The notes beneath the pieces were generated by a model. That model ran no database searches, was not told the origin of the DNA, and saw nothing but the letters and a program-made list of their open reading frames with translations. 64,000 nucleotides of DNA from Macrotrachela quadricornifera (taxonomy: Eukaryota; Rotifera; Eurotatoria; Philodinida; Philodinidae): assembly GCA_022393335.1 (NCBI GenBank), contig JAJEKB010000883.1:1-64000 (forward strand). Direction: 5' to 3'. The position numbers and the translations under genes were made by a program. Positions 1-12,900 of the stretch are shown here, piece by piece (the first letter of the stretch is position 1; each line of letters opens with the position of its first letter).

Positions 1-925
1 AAACCATTGAATACATTGATGAAATGATATATGATGTGATTGTATAGAAAAATAAGAGAAACTAGATTTTTCTCTTGTTACTGTCTAGAAGAATAGATTG
101 ATGAGAGCAGAAATAATTCTCAATGATTTCTTCTACTCATTTCTATTTTTTTTTGTTTTTTGGTCTAATAATAATAACAACTTAAATTTCTAATGACATA
201 GACAAGATGAGAAAGTTCTTTTTCTTCTTATAATTATTCAACAAAAAAATAAAATCCAACTTGCCAGAACAATAGAGATAATGACACTAATGCTCGTTGA
301 GTGTATGTCTTGCTCGTTAAATTTGTGTTAATTGGAAACATTACACGATAGTGCAATTTATGGTGGCCAAATATAGAAGAAAAAAAAAGCGAGAAGGATT
401 GAGATCCTCTTGAGATAAATCATTGAGTTTAGATCGTCAATGAAAAAAAAAAGAGCGAATATGCCATAGATTATATGAGCTCTTATGGAAAGATTTATGT
501 TGATATAACATATAGATATTATTTTTATGTTTTCAGCAAATAAATTAACAAAAAGAAAAAGTTCGTCCTAAACTCTAGAGAAAAAAAATTAATATATTAT
601 AAATAATTGTTCAATTTCATTTGGTTAATAAAATTCTCATGTATAAATTTATACATAACCATGCATAAAGTTCAATGAAGACATTCGGACACTGTATGAC
701 TTTAATCATCTATCTTTTATCACATAACATGTACCTTGTCATTATTTCTTTTTCTCTGTTCTCTTTTATCCATATATATACATATATATAATAATCTAAA
801 CTTTTATGCTTTCGTCGATCATACACATACATATACACAAAAGATGACCTATGCCCTCGATTCACCACATCACCGGGGTACTTGTTTTCTTATAATAAAA
901 AACATTTATTTCTTATTCACTTAGT
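1..925. other. 5' flank, no gene seen
   Basis: A+T-rich sequence upstream of the DGAT1 gene. Short open frames lack family resemblance and biased codon use. A TATA-like stretch (TA-rich, about 770-792) and a 3' splice-site-like TTAG at 921-924, one base before the DGAT1 start codon, are the only marks; the latter may be a cis or trans splice acceptor for the leader. Confidence 0.5.
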
Positions 926-2312
926 ATGACGGTGCAATCGATTTCAGAGAGGCCATCATTATTATCTGGTTCAAGTGGTTATGAAAATTATCGAGGTTTT
1001 CTCAATCTTCTTTATGTTATTTTGGGAATTGGAGGTTTTCGTCTTGTACTTGAAAATATTCTTAAATATGGATTATTAGTTGAATTTGATTGGCCTTTAA
1101 GATTTATAAAAGATCCAACTAATTGGCCATCGGTTAGTTAATTAAAAAAATTAAAACAAAACAAAAACTTTATTATAAAAATTCTTTTTAGGTATTTCTT
1201 ATTCTATTGATTAATTTATTTATTTTATTGCAATTTTGGCTCGAAATAAAATTAACTAAAATATCACTTATAAAACGTTCATTAATATTATTTCAAATAA
1301 TTAACCTTAGTTTAATAATTATTTTTCCTGCTTTATATATTTATCATCGTCAACCAAATCCAGCTGGTGCATTTGTAGCTGTATGTCTTTATTCAATTAT
1401 ATTTTTAAAGTTAGTTTCATATTCACACATTAATTATCGATGTCGACAGGTTTATTTTTTTGAAAAGAAATTTGATAAAAATTTTTCTATAATTATATCA
1501 AATGGTCCAATAATTTATCCAAATAATTTAACAATAAAAAATCTTTATTACTTTATATTAGCACCAACACTTTGTTATGAATTAAATTTTCCACGTTCAC
1601 CACGTATACGTAAACGTTTTTTGTGTCGACGTTTTGCTGAAATATTTGTTATTTGTTCATTACAATATTGTTTAAGTCAACAATGGATATTACCTATATT
1701 ACGTACACTTAATCGTCCACTTAATCAATATTCAACATTAGAAAATATTGAACGACTTTTACGTCTTTCATTACCAAATCATTTAATATGGTTATTATTA
1801 TTTTATGTTTATTTTCATTCAACATTAAATTTACTTGCTGAATTATTATGTTTTGGTGATAGATTATTTTATCGAGATTGGTGGAATGCAACAGATTTAT
1901 ATGAATTTTGGAATAGATGGAATACAAGTGTGCATGAATTTTGTAAAAGACATGTTTATAATCCATTAATTAATCAATTTGGTTTTAGTAAATTAGTTGG
2001 TTCATTTGTTGTATTTGTAATAAGTGCTTTTTTTCATGAAGTAATTCAACTTTTTTTATTTTTATTGAATTTTTAAGAAATTTTTTCGCTTTTATTTAGT
2101 ATTTAATAAGTGTTCCATTACGTATGATTCGTCCATGGAGTTTTCTTGCTATGATAGTACAAGTACCAATAGGTGTAGCTGTCAAACGAGTAAAAGATGA
2201 AAATAAAACTTATGGTAATATAGCTGTATGGATATCACTCATACTTATTCAACCAATTGCTATTTTACTTTACATTCAGGATTTATTTTATAGAGATTTT
2301 GTTAAACATTAA
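926..2312 (+). CDS. DGAT1: Diacylglycerol O-acyltransferase 1 (MBOAT family)
   Basis: Three exons, 926-1132, 1192-2040 and 2100-2312, give a 422-residue protein; introns are 59 nt each and phase 0. DGAT1 makes triacylglycerol from diacylglycerol and acyl-CoA in the ER membrane. Visible landmarks are NYRGFLN near the N terminus, APTLCYELNFPRSPRIRKRF, the FYRDWWNA signature, and the MBOAT catalytic His (His351) in SAFFHE directly before intron 2, followed by SVPLRM and the conserved C-terminal membrane region ending LYIQDLFYRDF. The protein is somewhat shorter than vertebrate DGAT1 (about 490 residues), because the N-terminal cytosolic extension is short and the internal loop after the fourth membrane segment is compact. 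The start is the first ATG that keeps the ERPSLLSGSSGYENYRG segment; upstream frames cannot be spliced in phase. Its 3' end converges with the M13 peptidase gene. Identity is very secure; only the exact N terminus is uncertain. Confidence 0.95.
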
Positions 2313-2344
2313 CATTTAATTGTATCTTTCATTATTGTTTTTTG

Positions 2345-2375
<31 letters not shown>

Positions 2376-3015
2376 TCTGTGATAAAATATATTTAAAAAA
2401 AACAAACAAAGTAATATATGGATAAGATTTATACAATGATATAAGAAATGTTAGTTGTTAGATTTTTATCTTGTGATTGTGTAAAAGAAATATAAGAAAA
2501 TAAGCAGACTAAAAATGAAATTTTTCTCTTCTTATTTCGTATTATTAATTATGAAACAATAGATATCATTATTGTCTACATGCTATAAATTTTGCATAAA
2601 CTAGACAAATAATAAATCATATTGCATGGTAATATCTTCTGACATTATGAATATAAAATAATACTTCAACGTTTCCTTCGTTTTATTGAATATTGTCTGC
2701 AAAAACTAATCTCTAATCAATATAAAACAACACGAAAACTAAATTATAAATAATTATGAATATGAATTTATTTTATTTTTTATTACTATATATATGAATA
2801 TAATTATATATATATACATCGATAAATAAATGCAAATTAAATATATACAAAACAATTCAAATGCAAAACAAAAAAAAGAAAGAATTGACAACAGAAAACA
2901 ATTAAACTCTACGATACAATAAATATAACGTGCAAATAAAATAATATTGCACATCATTTAAAACAAGAAAAAAAAATCATTCTCTTTAGTTATTTTTTTA
3001 AATAAATTGGAAAGA
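2313..3015. other. Convergent intergenic spacer
   Basis: Spacer of about 700 bp between the 3' ends of DGAT1 (+) and the M13 peptidase (-). It holds an ATT trinucleotide run near 2349-2373 and A/T-rich 3' UTR-like sequence. No coding signal seen. Confidence 0.6.
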
Positions 3016-6000
3016 CTACCATAAATGACACTTATTACTCGGATTCATTTTTTTCTTTGATTGACATGAAAATGCTTGAGCAAATTCAAGACTATTTGAT
3101 ATTGTACCAATTATACGAAAACGTGCTGGTGAATGTGGATCATTTATTAAATCATAATGCATTGCATTTCGAGTTTCAAGACTACACCAACTCTATCAAA
3201 AGAAATAGAACGAATAAAAAAACTTATAAAATAATATTCATACATGTGCAAAAGCAATAAAAAATAATTGATCACTGTTATATGATAAACCGGGTAAACG
3301 AAGATTATTTCCAGTATTTTTTGTACATTGTTTATGTTTTTGATAAGCAAGATAAGATAATTTTAAACCGCCATTATCAGCAATATTCTCACCTAGATAA
3401 AAAATAAAATAAAAAATAGAATATGATTAAAAATTAAAAGAAAAAAAAGAGAGACATGTGTCAAAAAGTTTAGCGTATTCTTAGCATTTTAAAAAATTTC
3501 TTACAATAATTGATCATTTTATTTTGTCTAAAAGAGATATTAAATATTAATTGTATTTTCATTTTATTCAATTTTTTAAATAGAAAATTGCATGTGCCTA
3601 ACTTTTTCAGTTAGAAATATAATCGTGAAAATTTATTTTAGTTTAATATGATTTATTTTATAAATAACGTAATTTAAAAATAAATTAGAAGGTTTATACA
3701 GTGAATATTTGACTTAATTTTAGTATTCTTTTTGTTCAAAATATAAAATGTACGATTTATACATAGAAATTTGTTATGATAAATCTTAAACTATTTTCAC
3801 ATTCGCATTTTTATGATAACCACGTGTTATTGTGTTCATATCAGATTTCACTTAAGACTTGATCGACAAATTGAAAGCTTCATTAATAATTACTAAATAT
3901 ACCTGTTCACATTCTATCGATTATGTAAATGATATTCTTTGTATTTGTAGATCCTTTTTTTAATTCTCAATTAATATACAAATCAATATGATAAAAAAGC
4001 AATTTATTTATTAAATTTTTAATTATCAAAAAATAAATTTTAATCTTACTTAATGTTCTTTGTCCATTTTCATTTTGTCCATCAAGTGCATAACTTGAAT
4101 ACTGTTGAATAAAACATTTAGTTCTTTCTTCAAATTTATCTAATGCTAATTTAGTCCACCATGAACGCATATTACCATCAGCATCATATTCTCGACCTTG
4201 ATCATCAAAACCATGAGTTATTTCATGACCAATAACCTAATTAAAAAAAATAACAAGAGCATAAAATTATTATGAAATTTTTATCTTTAATATTTATTTA
4301 AATTTACTGTTCCAATAGATCCATAATTAACTGAAATTGGTAAATCTTTATGAAAAAATGGTGGTTGTAGAATACCAGCTGGAAAAACAATTTCATTTGC
4401 TGATGGAGTATAATAAGCATTAACTGTTCGTGGTGTCATACTCCAACTATATAAATAATATATTAGAATATTTTATTCAATTAAATAAAACAACTTTTAC
4501 TCAGTAAGATCAACTTTTTGTCGAAATTTTAAAACAGATCGTCGACGTTCACGTTGTAATACTTTAATGCCATTATTGAAATATTCATTCCCAACCATAG
4601 AATAACCGATATAACTAGAAGATTACATATTAGAAAGAAATTATTTCTTTTGTTTTTCATATATTAACTAACCGTTCATTCAATTTTGTTTTATTATTTA
4701 TAAAATCTGGATAACCAACTTTTTCAGTAATTTTCTCCAATTTTTTTTTCGCTTCATTTTTTGATTGTTCATCTATCCATGAAAGTTTATTAAGGTTATC
4801 ATCAAACATTTTTCGAATATTTTTTATTAATTCATTTGCTTGTTGTCGATCTTTTTCACCAAATACAGCTTTTATATAGAGAGAACCTGAAATAAAAATA
4901 TGAATTTATTTATTAAATCTTCAAAATTTCAATTTACCAAGTCCATAACCAAATGCAGCATCAGTTTCTTTAACACAATATTCCCATCTTTCAGGTAATG
5001 ATTCCATTCCATAAAGTTCTTTAAATAAAGGTAATGTTAATTTTTCAAATTCGGTTGATAAATGTGAACATAAATCGAATACAAGTGAAAATAACATATG
5101 ATCAATAACAATATGACTTTTATTAGGTGTTAATAAATATTTTTTTAAAATTGTTGATACTTTTGACATAAGTTCAAGTGATAAAACAATTATTTTATCA
5201 TTTTCATTAACATTTATTGGATTTGATACATTTACATTTAACATTTCATTAAGAAATGAATAAATATTTAATCCTATTGGTTGATATAGTTCTTGAAGTT
5301 GTTTTAAAGTCATTAAATAATATGTTTCATTTGGTTTTTGTAATATTTCCATTGGTACTTAATAAGAAGAAAAAAAAGAATCGATCAATTTCATATATAA
5401 TATAACTATTTTTAGTTACAATCATATAAAATAGTTTATTCTGATAAATATTTTTCATTCAATTTAATTAAATATTTATTTACATCTATTAGTATAGTTT
5501 AAATAATTATTTTGAAAATTGAATTAGTGGGACTTTTTTTTGGTATATATAAATAACTTACACATAACTGTTGCAAGTTCAATTTCAAATTGAATAATAT
5601 CATTAATACGTTCTTTTGATTGATTCTTTTTAAAACCAATTAATTGTAATAATTCTGAAGCAACATTTATATAAGTATCTCGAATCTTAAAAAGAAAAAA
5701 AATTTATTTATAAAAATTAGTATTTAAAAAATTTACAATTGTATTTCTTGCATCTGTTTCTGGATCACTTCGATTATTAACTGATGAGTTTATATAATAA
5801 TCTCGACTATCCAGACCAAGTTGTGGTTGATTAATCTTTTTATTAAATACAAGAAAAGAATTAAAGAAATTTTTCGAATTATTTTACTTACGTGAAGTAC
5901 ATTCCATGTTGAATTCTTATCATCAGGTCCAACAGCAATTGGTAACAAATAGGAAAATCCAAATTTAGTAGCAAGTATTCTTGTTAAAGATACAAATAAA

Positions 6001-6701
6001 TCTTGCCGTGTTTGATTTTGATCAATATTAATCCATTCATTTAATGTTAAATTAAAATTTTCTTTGAAAAAAATCTCTAATGGTTCATGTTTTTGTTTTT
6101 CAATTTCAATTATATTCATACATGATTGATAAAATTTTATTGCTTCATATTCAGCATTAAATACTGTTGAAGAATTATCTGTTATTGTCTGTTCAAGAAT
6201 ACTTTTAAGTATAATGAGATTTTTTCGACTTAATTCTTTTGTTGTTGACCAACCTGAATGACCTTTCGGAATAATATTTGTTTTTATCCATTGACCACAT
6301 ACAAATTCATAAAAATCATCACATGGATGTACTGTTTGATTCATTCCTGAATGAATTGAAGATGATACTTGAATACATGCTGGTGTTAAACATAACTGTT
6401 CAGGTAATTTTTTATCTTGTTGATGATAACAAAATGTCAAAAATATTAAAAATATTATAAATAAAAGAAGTAAAATCATTAAAATCAAATAACGTTCAAG
6501 ACGTGTACGTTTTGAAAAATAAATTTTAAAATAATTCAAATTAAATTTATTTGGTGAAGTAATTGTATTTGATACATAATTACGAAGTTGAGGTTTAAAT
6601 TCCAATTGATGTGGTTCATCAACATCAAGTTCAGGTAAAACAGCTGCTTCATTTACATCTGCTGCAGAAAATTCATCATCAAAATGTTTATAACGATTCA
6701 T
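3016..6701 (-). CDS. Neprilysin/ECE-like M13 zinc metallopeptidase, type II membrane protein
   Basis: Ten exons from high to low coordinate: 6701-5892, 5835-5737, 5685-5562, 5357-4938, 4886-4673, 4614-4501, 4446-4308, 4236-4050, 3392-3244 and 3192-3016; together 810 residues. The order is a cytosolic N terminus of about 70 residues, one hydrophobic anchor (about 70-94), then a large ectodomain with N-glycosylation sequons. The zinc site is complete: HEITH at about 644-648, third ligand Glu704 in SENIADNGG, with Asp708. NAYY substrate-binding motif, LGLxSRDYY and the C-terminal CHLW (CxxW family signature) are present, so an active peptidase cleaving extracellular peptides is expected. The residue before ENIAD is Ser where Gly is usual. 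Introns are about 50 nt except those of 204 nt (5358-5561) and 657 nt (3393-4049). Assignment to neprilysin versus endothelin-converting-enzyme subgroup is open. Confidence 0.95.
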
Positions 6702-7714
6702 GTCTATTTTATTCGAATATTATTTTTATTTGATCTTATCAAATTTAAGCTTAGACACTACACTACATAGATAAAATAAGTCAGTTGATTTGATTGATAT
6801 AAATAATATAAACAGCATTATGAATGGTTGAATTATCTAGAGATTGTAGTGACATCATAGTAAAAAAATATTCATTTATTAAAACCTAAAACAAAAAAAA
6901 ATTTGTTTTAAATAAAAAATTATTTTTTAATTGTTATTGGTTTTTAAATGTTTTTACAACCAATTAAATATAATTATTGCACCTGGACGGTACCTTTGTA
7001 TAGAAGAAAACGTTTTTTCCAGGTGTTTAAATTTAATTTAATTGTTTTTAATTTAGATTTTTATTTTGATCAAGAGAGTGAATTTTATTTAAAAATTCAA
7101 TTATAGAAAAACACTATTTTGTCAGGAATACTAGACAGATAATAACACTTGTCGGAAACATTCGTCTTTACATATTAAAAAGCAACAACTCTCAAGTTTA
7201 TTTCGTCTTTTTTTTTACTAATTCATTTGACAAAAAAATAACAAATCTAATTTATATGATAAGCTTTAGTATTATCATTGTCATATATGGATAAGATCGA
7301 TGAATACGAATAATAATGACTAATATATCATATTCATTTTTATCTCTTGATGACATCAATAGAAAGCTGTGGATTCACGTTCTTTTCATCCAAGTTTCTT
7401 TTGCTAACATTTGATACTTTTTATACACATCACTAAATAAAGCAGTGCAACTTTAATTATTTATTAATGACTCTCAAAAACAAAGTTATTATTAGATTAC
7501 TTGTTTTTTTTTTTGTTCTCATGTGGTTCTATTCGGAAGTCAAACTAAATACAAATTAAATCTCGATATGAATTTAGTTTTGATAAGAACAATAACTTCA
7601 GATTCGGACCCAGGACTACAATTCTTCAAACGACTAAATTTAAATGATATTGTAAACCTTTTGTCTATTTTTAGATTATTCTAAATAATAATGAAATATG
7701 ACTAAATCATAATA
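6702..7714. other. Divergent intergenic region
   Basis: About 1 kb between the M13 peptidase (-) and the orphan gene at 7715 (+), so it should contain both promoters. No conserved motif recognised and no coding signal. Confidence 0.5.
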
Positions 7715-8786
7715 ATGTCAACAATTTTAAATTCTCCTAAAACATCAAATTCTTCTAGTATTCCAATTGTTCGTGGCTCAAAATTTTCTCCATCTGCTGA
7801 AAAATCTTCTCATCAACATCGTTCAACATTTCATTTATCAAATTTATTTCATACAATAACAAAATTTAGTCGAAATATTCGAACAACAAATTCATTTATA
7901 CGATCAACATCAACAAATCCAAATGATCAACATAATAAATTAACTCGTCGTTCATTTACAAAAACTGATCCTTTATCATCATCAATAAATCGTCCATCAT
8001 CTTGTTTTATTCTTTTTTCTCCAACAAAAAAAGAACAAGAAACATGTTTATTTTTTAAAAAATCAATTAATGAAAATATTTCACCAAAATCTAATTCTAT
8101 ATCATCATTTAGTAAAATTAAACGTGTTTCATCTTTTCTTTTACCTTTAAAACGTAAACAATCATTATCATTAAATCATAGTCTTTATGAACGACCATTT
8201 AAAGCAAAAGAATCAACTAAACGACGTTCTCGTATTCTTAATTATTCAATATTTAAACATAAAAATTCAAATTCAATAAATACATCATTATTATCTGGAA
8301 TATTTGGATATAAAATAAATTCAGCACCTATTAAATTAATTCAAACATCTTATATTCAATTTGATATTATTCAAATTGATCTTATTTTACAAATAAAATT
8401 AAATATATCTTTATATAATAATTATCAATCAATATTATATGATATACCAAATTGGTCGTTTATTCAATTATTAAAACCAATTTATGGTGTTTTATTAGAG
8501 AAACAAACATTAATTTTATTTCAACCAAAATTTTATGATAAAAAATTTCATGAAAAATATATTTATTATGATTTTATTTATACACAATTTCATCAAATAA
8601 AATGTGAAGAAAATCATTTTATTCATATTGGTTATGATCCTTTAGCATTTACAACTATTCAAATACCTTTACAATGGATATCAAAAAATCATTTTAATGA
8701 TTATCAATTATCGTCAAAGGTCTGTTCATTTTATATTATAATTGAAAAAAAAAAAGAAATATTCTTATTTTCAGAAGATTGAATAA
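7715..8786 (+). CDS. Orphan basic Ser/Asn-rich protein
   Basis: An open frame begins at 7715. Read straight through it stops at 8782 (355 residues), but a well-formed 55-nt intron (GTCTGT...TTTTCAG, 8720-8774) gives exons 7715-8719 and 8775-8786 and a 338-residue product ending KKIE; intron size matches the local norm, so I prefer that model. The first 180 or so residues are Ser/Asn/Lys/Arg-rich and probably disordered, with several RxxS-type basic clusters. From about residue 195 the chain becomes hydrophobic/aromatic (Ile, Tyr, Phe, Leu) with alternating patterns suggesting a small beta-rich domain. No signal peptide or clear membrane helix. I do not recognise the family. Codon use matches the neighbouring genes, which argues for a real gene. 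Confidence 0.6.
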
Positions 8787-9989
8787 ATTATTTGGTAATG
8801 TATAAGTAATACTTATGCTTATAGTATAATAGATCTGCACGCTTTGCTTCTATAATATATTCTTAAAAATATGATTTAATTTTCGAAGTTTTTATGTATA
8901 AAATTAAATTTATAAATGTAATTGAAATTTATATTGAAATCGACGAGATTTTCCTTAGAATATTTAATAATCGATTGAATGAGTTTAAGAAAAATTTCTA
9001 AATTAATTTTAGGAATATTGATAAATATCTTTTTATGAATAAAAATTTCGAAATCTTTCTCATCTAAAGTTAGTTCATTTATTTAACACATTAAATAAAT
9101 ACTAAAGTTTCTTTTTTGAGATCTAATGACATTTTTCTCATAGATTAATATCAAATAAATAGTATTTAGTTATTTATTTCTGTAAATAAAAATAATATAA
9201 ACTCATAAGTATTATCAGAATCATCAATATCAAATGTGTAGTAGACTTACTTTTTGAGAACGAATATATGAAGAATTATCTAATCGTTAAAATTGACGAT
9301 GAGTTCACTTTTGCATAACTCAATCTATTATTTTTAAATTATGCATTTCACTTAGATATATTGCTTTTGTTTTCACTATTGATTTCATTCTTTTGTTTTG
9401 CATAAAATCCCTTCCTTTTAAAATCTAACAAAAGTGTGATTATGAAACATTTTTATTTAATCATTTGTTATTAAACCTTTTTTGATCCTTTTTCTTTTGT
9501 TTGTTCTTCAAGTTCATAGCATTACAAACGACAACGAAACAAAATATGATATTAATGTATAACAATCATCAACTATTTGGTAAATATTTCTTCATATTTA
9601 AGAATTTTATTTTTTTCATAATACGAAAATAAGTTTTAGATTGTTGGTTTTTCAATAAATTAATCGACTGAGAATATTTCCTCTCTCGCTTTCTCTATGC
9701 ATCTCTTGATAAAGTCAATTGTTGATTTTTTTGTGTCTCACAGCATGAGGCATGATATTCATTCGTTCGGAAAAAAAGTCCTATCATCGTATCACATCTG
9801 TCTACAGGAATAGAATTGAACGAAAGAGGAAAAAAAAATATATTTTTTCGTTTCTTCTCGTTTATGTATTGGTTGATATTATTTAATTTTTCTCTTTTTT
9901 TTTCGCTGGGTTAGTTTGAATATCTTTCATATCATTATTTTAAACAATCATCTAACAAATAGTTTCATTGAAAAATATAAAACTTTCTA
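8787..9989. other. Intergenic, nothing recognised
   Basis: About 1.2 kb of A+T-rich sequence leading to the first exon of the RhoGEF gene. Presumed promoter/5' UTR of that gene; no motif or coding segment supported. Confidence 0.5.
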
Positions 9990-12900
9990 ATGCGAAAAAT
10001 ACGTTTTCGTTATATAAAAGAAAATGGAAAATCAACATGTGTTACAGTTCGATGTAATGTTAAACGTAAGTTAATTATAATTATTTTGATTTTGTTTTTT
10101 AAATTTTATTTATGAAAAACAAGAGGGAGAAGATTTATTGATTTCATACTCGATCTATTTTTTTGTTGTTTTATCAATTATAAAAATCGCATGTAGACAA
10201 ATCAAGCTTCCCTTAGGATGATTGATCATTGATTGACAAGATGTCATTTTTAAAAGAAAAAACTTTGTGTTTAAATATTGATTCATTTTGTTAGCAACAT
10301 CAGGTAAGCGAACATAGTTTCAATACTTACCACATCAAACAAATATATGTTGACATCGTTATGTCTTTTTATTGATCATAGAAGTGGTTATAGAGTTAGA
10401 ATAATGATAATAAGTTTTATTGAGAAATAAATATTTTTTGTTTAAATTTTCCAGAAGGAAAAAACATTATACGATTCTTTTTTGTTCTTTTTTTTTTGTC
10501 TATTCATCATTCAGTTCATTAACATCTAGTGAATAAATCAATGAATTAGATAATAAAATAAATGATGACGACACCAAAAGATTAAATTTTTTGTTTGAAA
10601 CTTTACAGATTTCTCAATGAGCACATCAAGAGAAGCTAAGTGAATTAAACAGACAACATCATCATCATTAACACGGATCATTGCTAGTAGATAGAAATGC
10701 TAAGTAATCTCAATGATGATGGGAGCGAATAGAATTTTCCCACATTATCACGAGTTATTTTTAGTTGGGATTGTGTATCAACTATATGTAGAATAAAACA
10801 TCATGTTCTTATCGCTCTTCATCGAACATGGTGATGATGATTAGAGTATATACATTTGCTAATTCACTAAAGAAACGACACACGTTCGTATCAAGATGTT
10901 AATCAAATAAAAACGAAAACAGATTGAAATATATTGAGAAAGTTAATGTACATATAGAATAAGGCTTAGAAATGTGTATTTAATATTTTATGTAATGATG
11001 ATTATTGAAATGTATGTAAAAGGTGTTGAAAAAAAGTTATTTCCGGTAAACGAAAACGTCCTAATCAATTGAACAGTAGTAACATAGAAAAAAAAATGAA
11101 ATATTCTTATTTATATTATTTTAAGACTAGTTTAATGTGTTAAAATCTAAATTCTTAAAAGGCTTTCCGTGCTAATGATTGTTTGCTATTCTTCTATTTT
11201 TTTTTCACACACATTTGAAAAGATGTGTAACTGTTTTTTTTAAACATAACGATTAACAAGAGGTCAAATGATTGACAAAATTAGTGGACATGAGTTCATA
11301 CGACAATAACTATCTGTCGGTATGCATATTGTCTTTTAAATCAAACTCAATCTGATAAAAACCATTACAATGCATCTGCATGTTGTTTAAAAGAGAAGAG
11401 TCAAAATTATTATCTCATTTATCATATAAAAGAATAAAAATTGACATTAGTTTAAGCTTTATAGAAGAAATAAACAAAATGAATAATCGTTATTTAATGA
11501 GACTAGTTTTCTTATACACCTGATCAATCGTTTTAGTTGTTTAAAAATAAAAACAAAAATAGATAACAGTTGGTATATCTGTCGGAATCTAATACAATAA
11601 AAGAAGATCATTTTTTTTATTCTTATTTTTTTGTTTTCTATTCTTAGGTAATGCTTCACTCATTTCCGAAGCACTTAGACATTATCAACGATTAGAAAAT
11701 GAAAATCATGGACAAAGAATAATAGAAAAATCAACAAGAAAATCTGACAAACAACATCGACGTCATTATCAGATAAAAGAATGTAAAATTCGACCAATTA
11801 TAGCTCAACAAGCTATTACACATAAAATTAAAGTTAGTTGATTAAATAGAATAACAATTTTTTTATGCCTAAAAAAACAAGAATTTCAAATATAGAAAGA
11901 AAATATTTAATGCTGAATTTTCATATACAAATGAGTTATGTTCGAACTCTGAAAAAAAAGCACAGACTTTGTAGATTTCAAAATCTTAAAATCATCTGTT
12001 TTACTTAAGCAATAATATATAAGATAAATTTTGATCTTAGTTCCGATATTTTTGGCAAAAATGAAAGGTATTTTAATCTTTATATATAGAGTGTATAATG
12101 TTGATTTTTGAAAGAAAAATTTGAATTAGATCTTTAAATAAATATGTATTTTTCTAGCCAATATCTCATCATTTCGATCCAATTCAATTACGTCGTAAAC
12201 AATGTTCATCAACATTAATTGATGAAGATATTTCCATACAGTCTAAACATAATTTTAATTGTCTTACATCATCATCATCATCATCATCATCTGGTACAAA
12301 ATCTCTTTTTCTTTTTTTTTTATTATTTTCTTTTTTGTTTATCTTCAAATAGGTTTTCGAAGTAATTCTCATTCATCAAATATTCAAACATCATCGTTAG
12401 TTGGTAGTACAGAAATTCCAATATATAATAATGGTCTATCAAGTGAATCATCAAAATTAGCATATCATATATCAGATATAAATAAAAATCCACATATATG
12501 GTATAACCAAGATGTACGAATAAAAATTTGTGAAGATAATTTAAAACGTGCAAATATTATTAAAGAAATTTATAAAACTGAACATGATTATTTAGGACAT
12601 TTGAAAAATTTAATTGATGTAAATTAATATTAATTTTAAGAAATAAAAATAAATTGAATTTTTTTTGCTTTAGGGTTATTTAAAAAAAATGCGTTTACAT
12701 ACTGATTTATTTTCTGCTAAACAAATTGAATTATTAATGGGTAATATTGAAGAAATATATCAGTTTCAACAATCATTTTTTCAATTATTAAAATTATCTA
12801 TTAATGAACAAAATCCACATGAAAGTCTTATTGGAAAATGTTTTCTTTTATATGTAAATTTGAAATAATAATAATAATAAAAAAAAGAAAATTTTTCTTT

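Noticed and set aside
736..924. Open frame just before DGAT1, considered as an upstream exon
   Set aside because: No GT donor in it joins the acceptor at 923-924 in the DGAT1 frame without creating a stop; left as possible 5' UTR.
12184..12372. Minus-strand frame with an Asp run
   Set aside because: Antisense of the poly-Ser (CAT) repeat in the RhoGEF exon.
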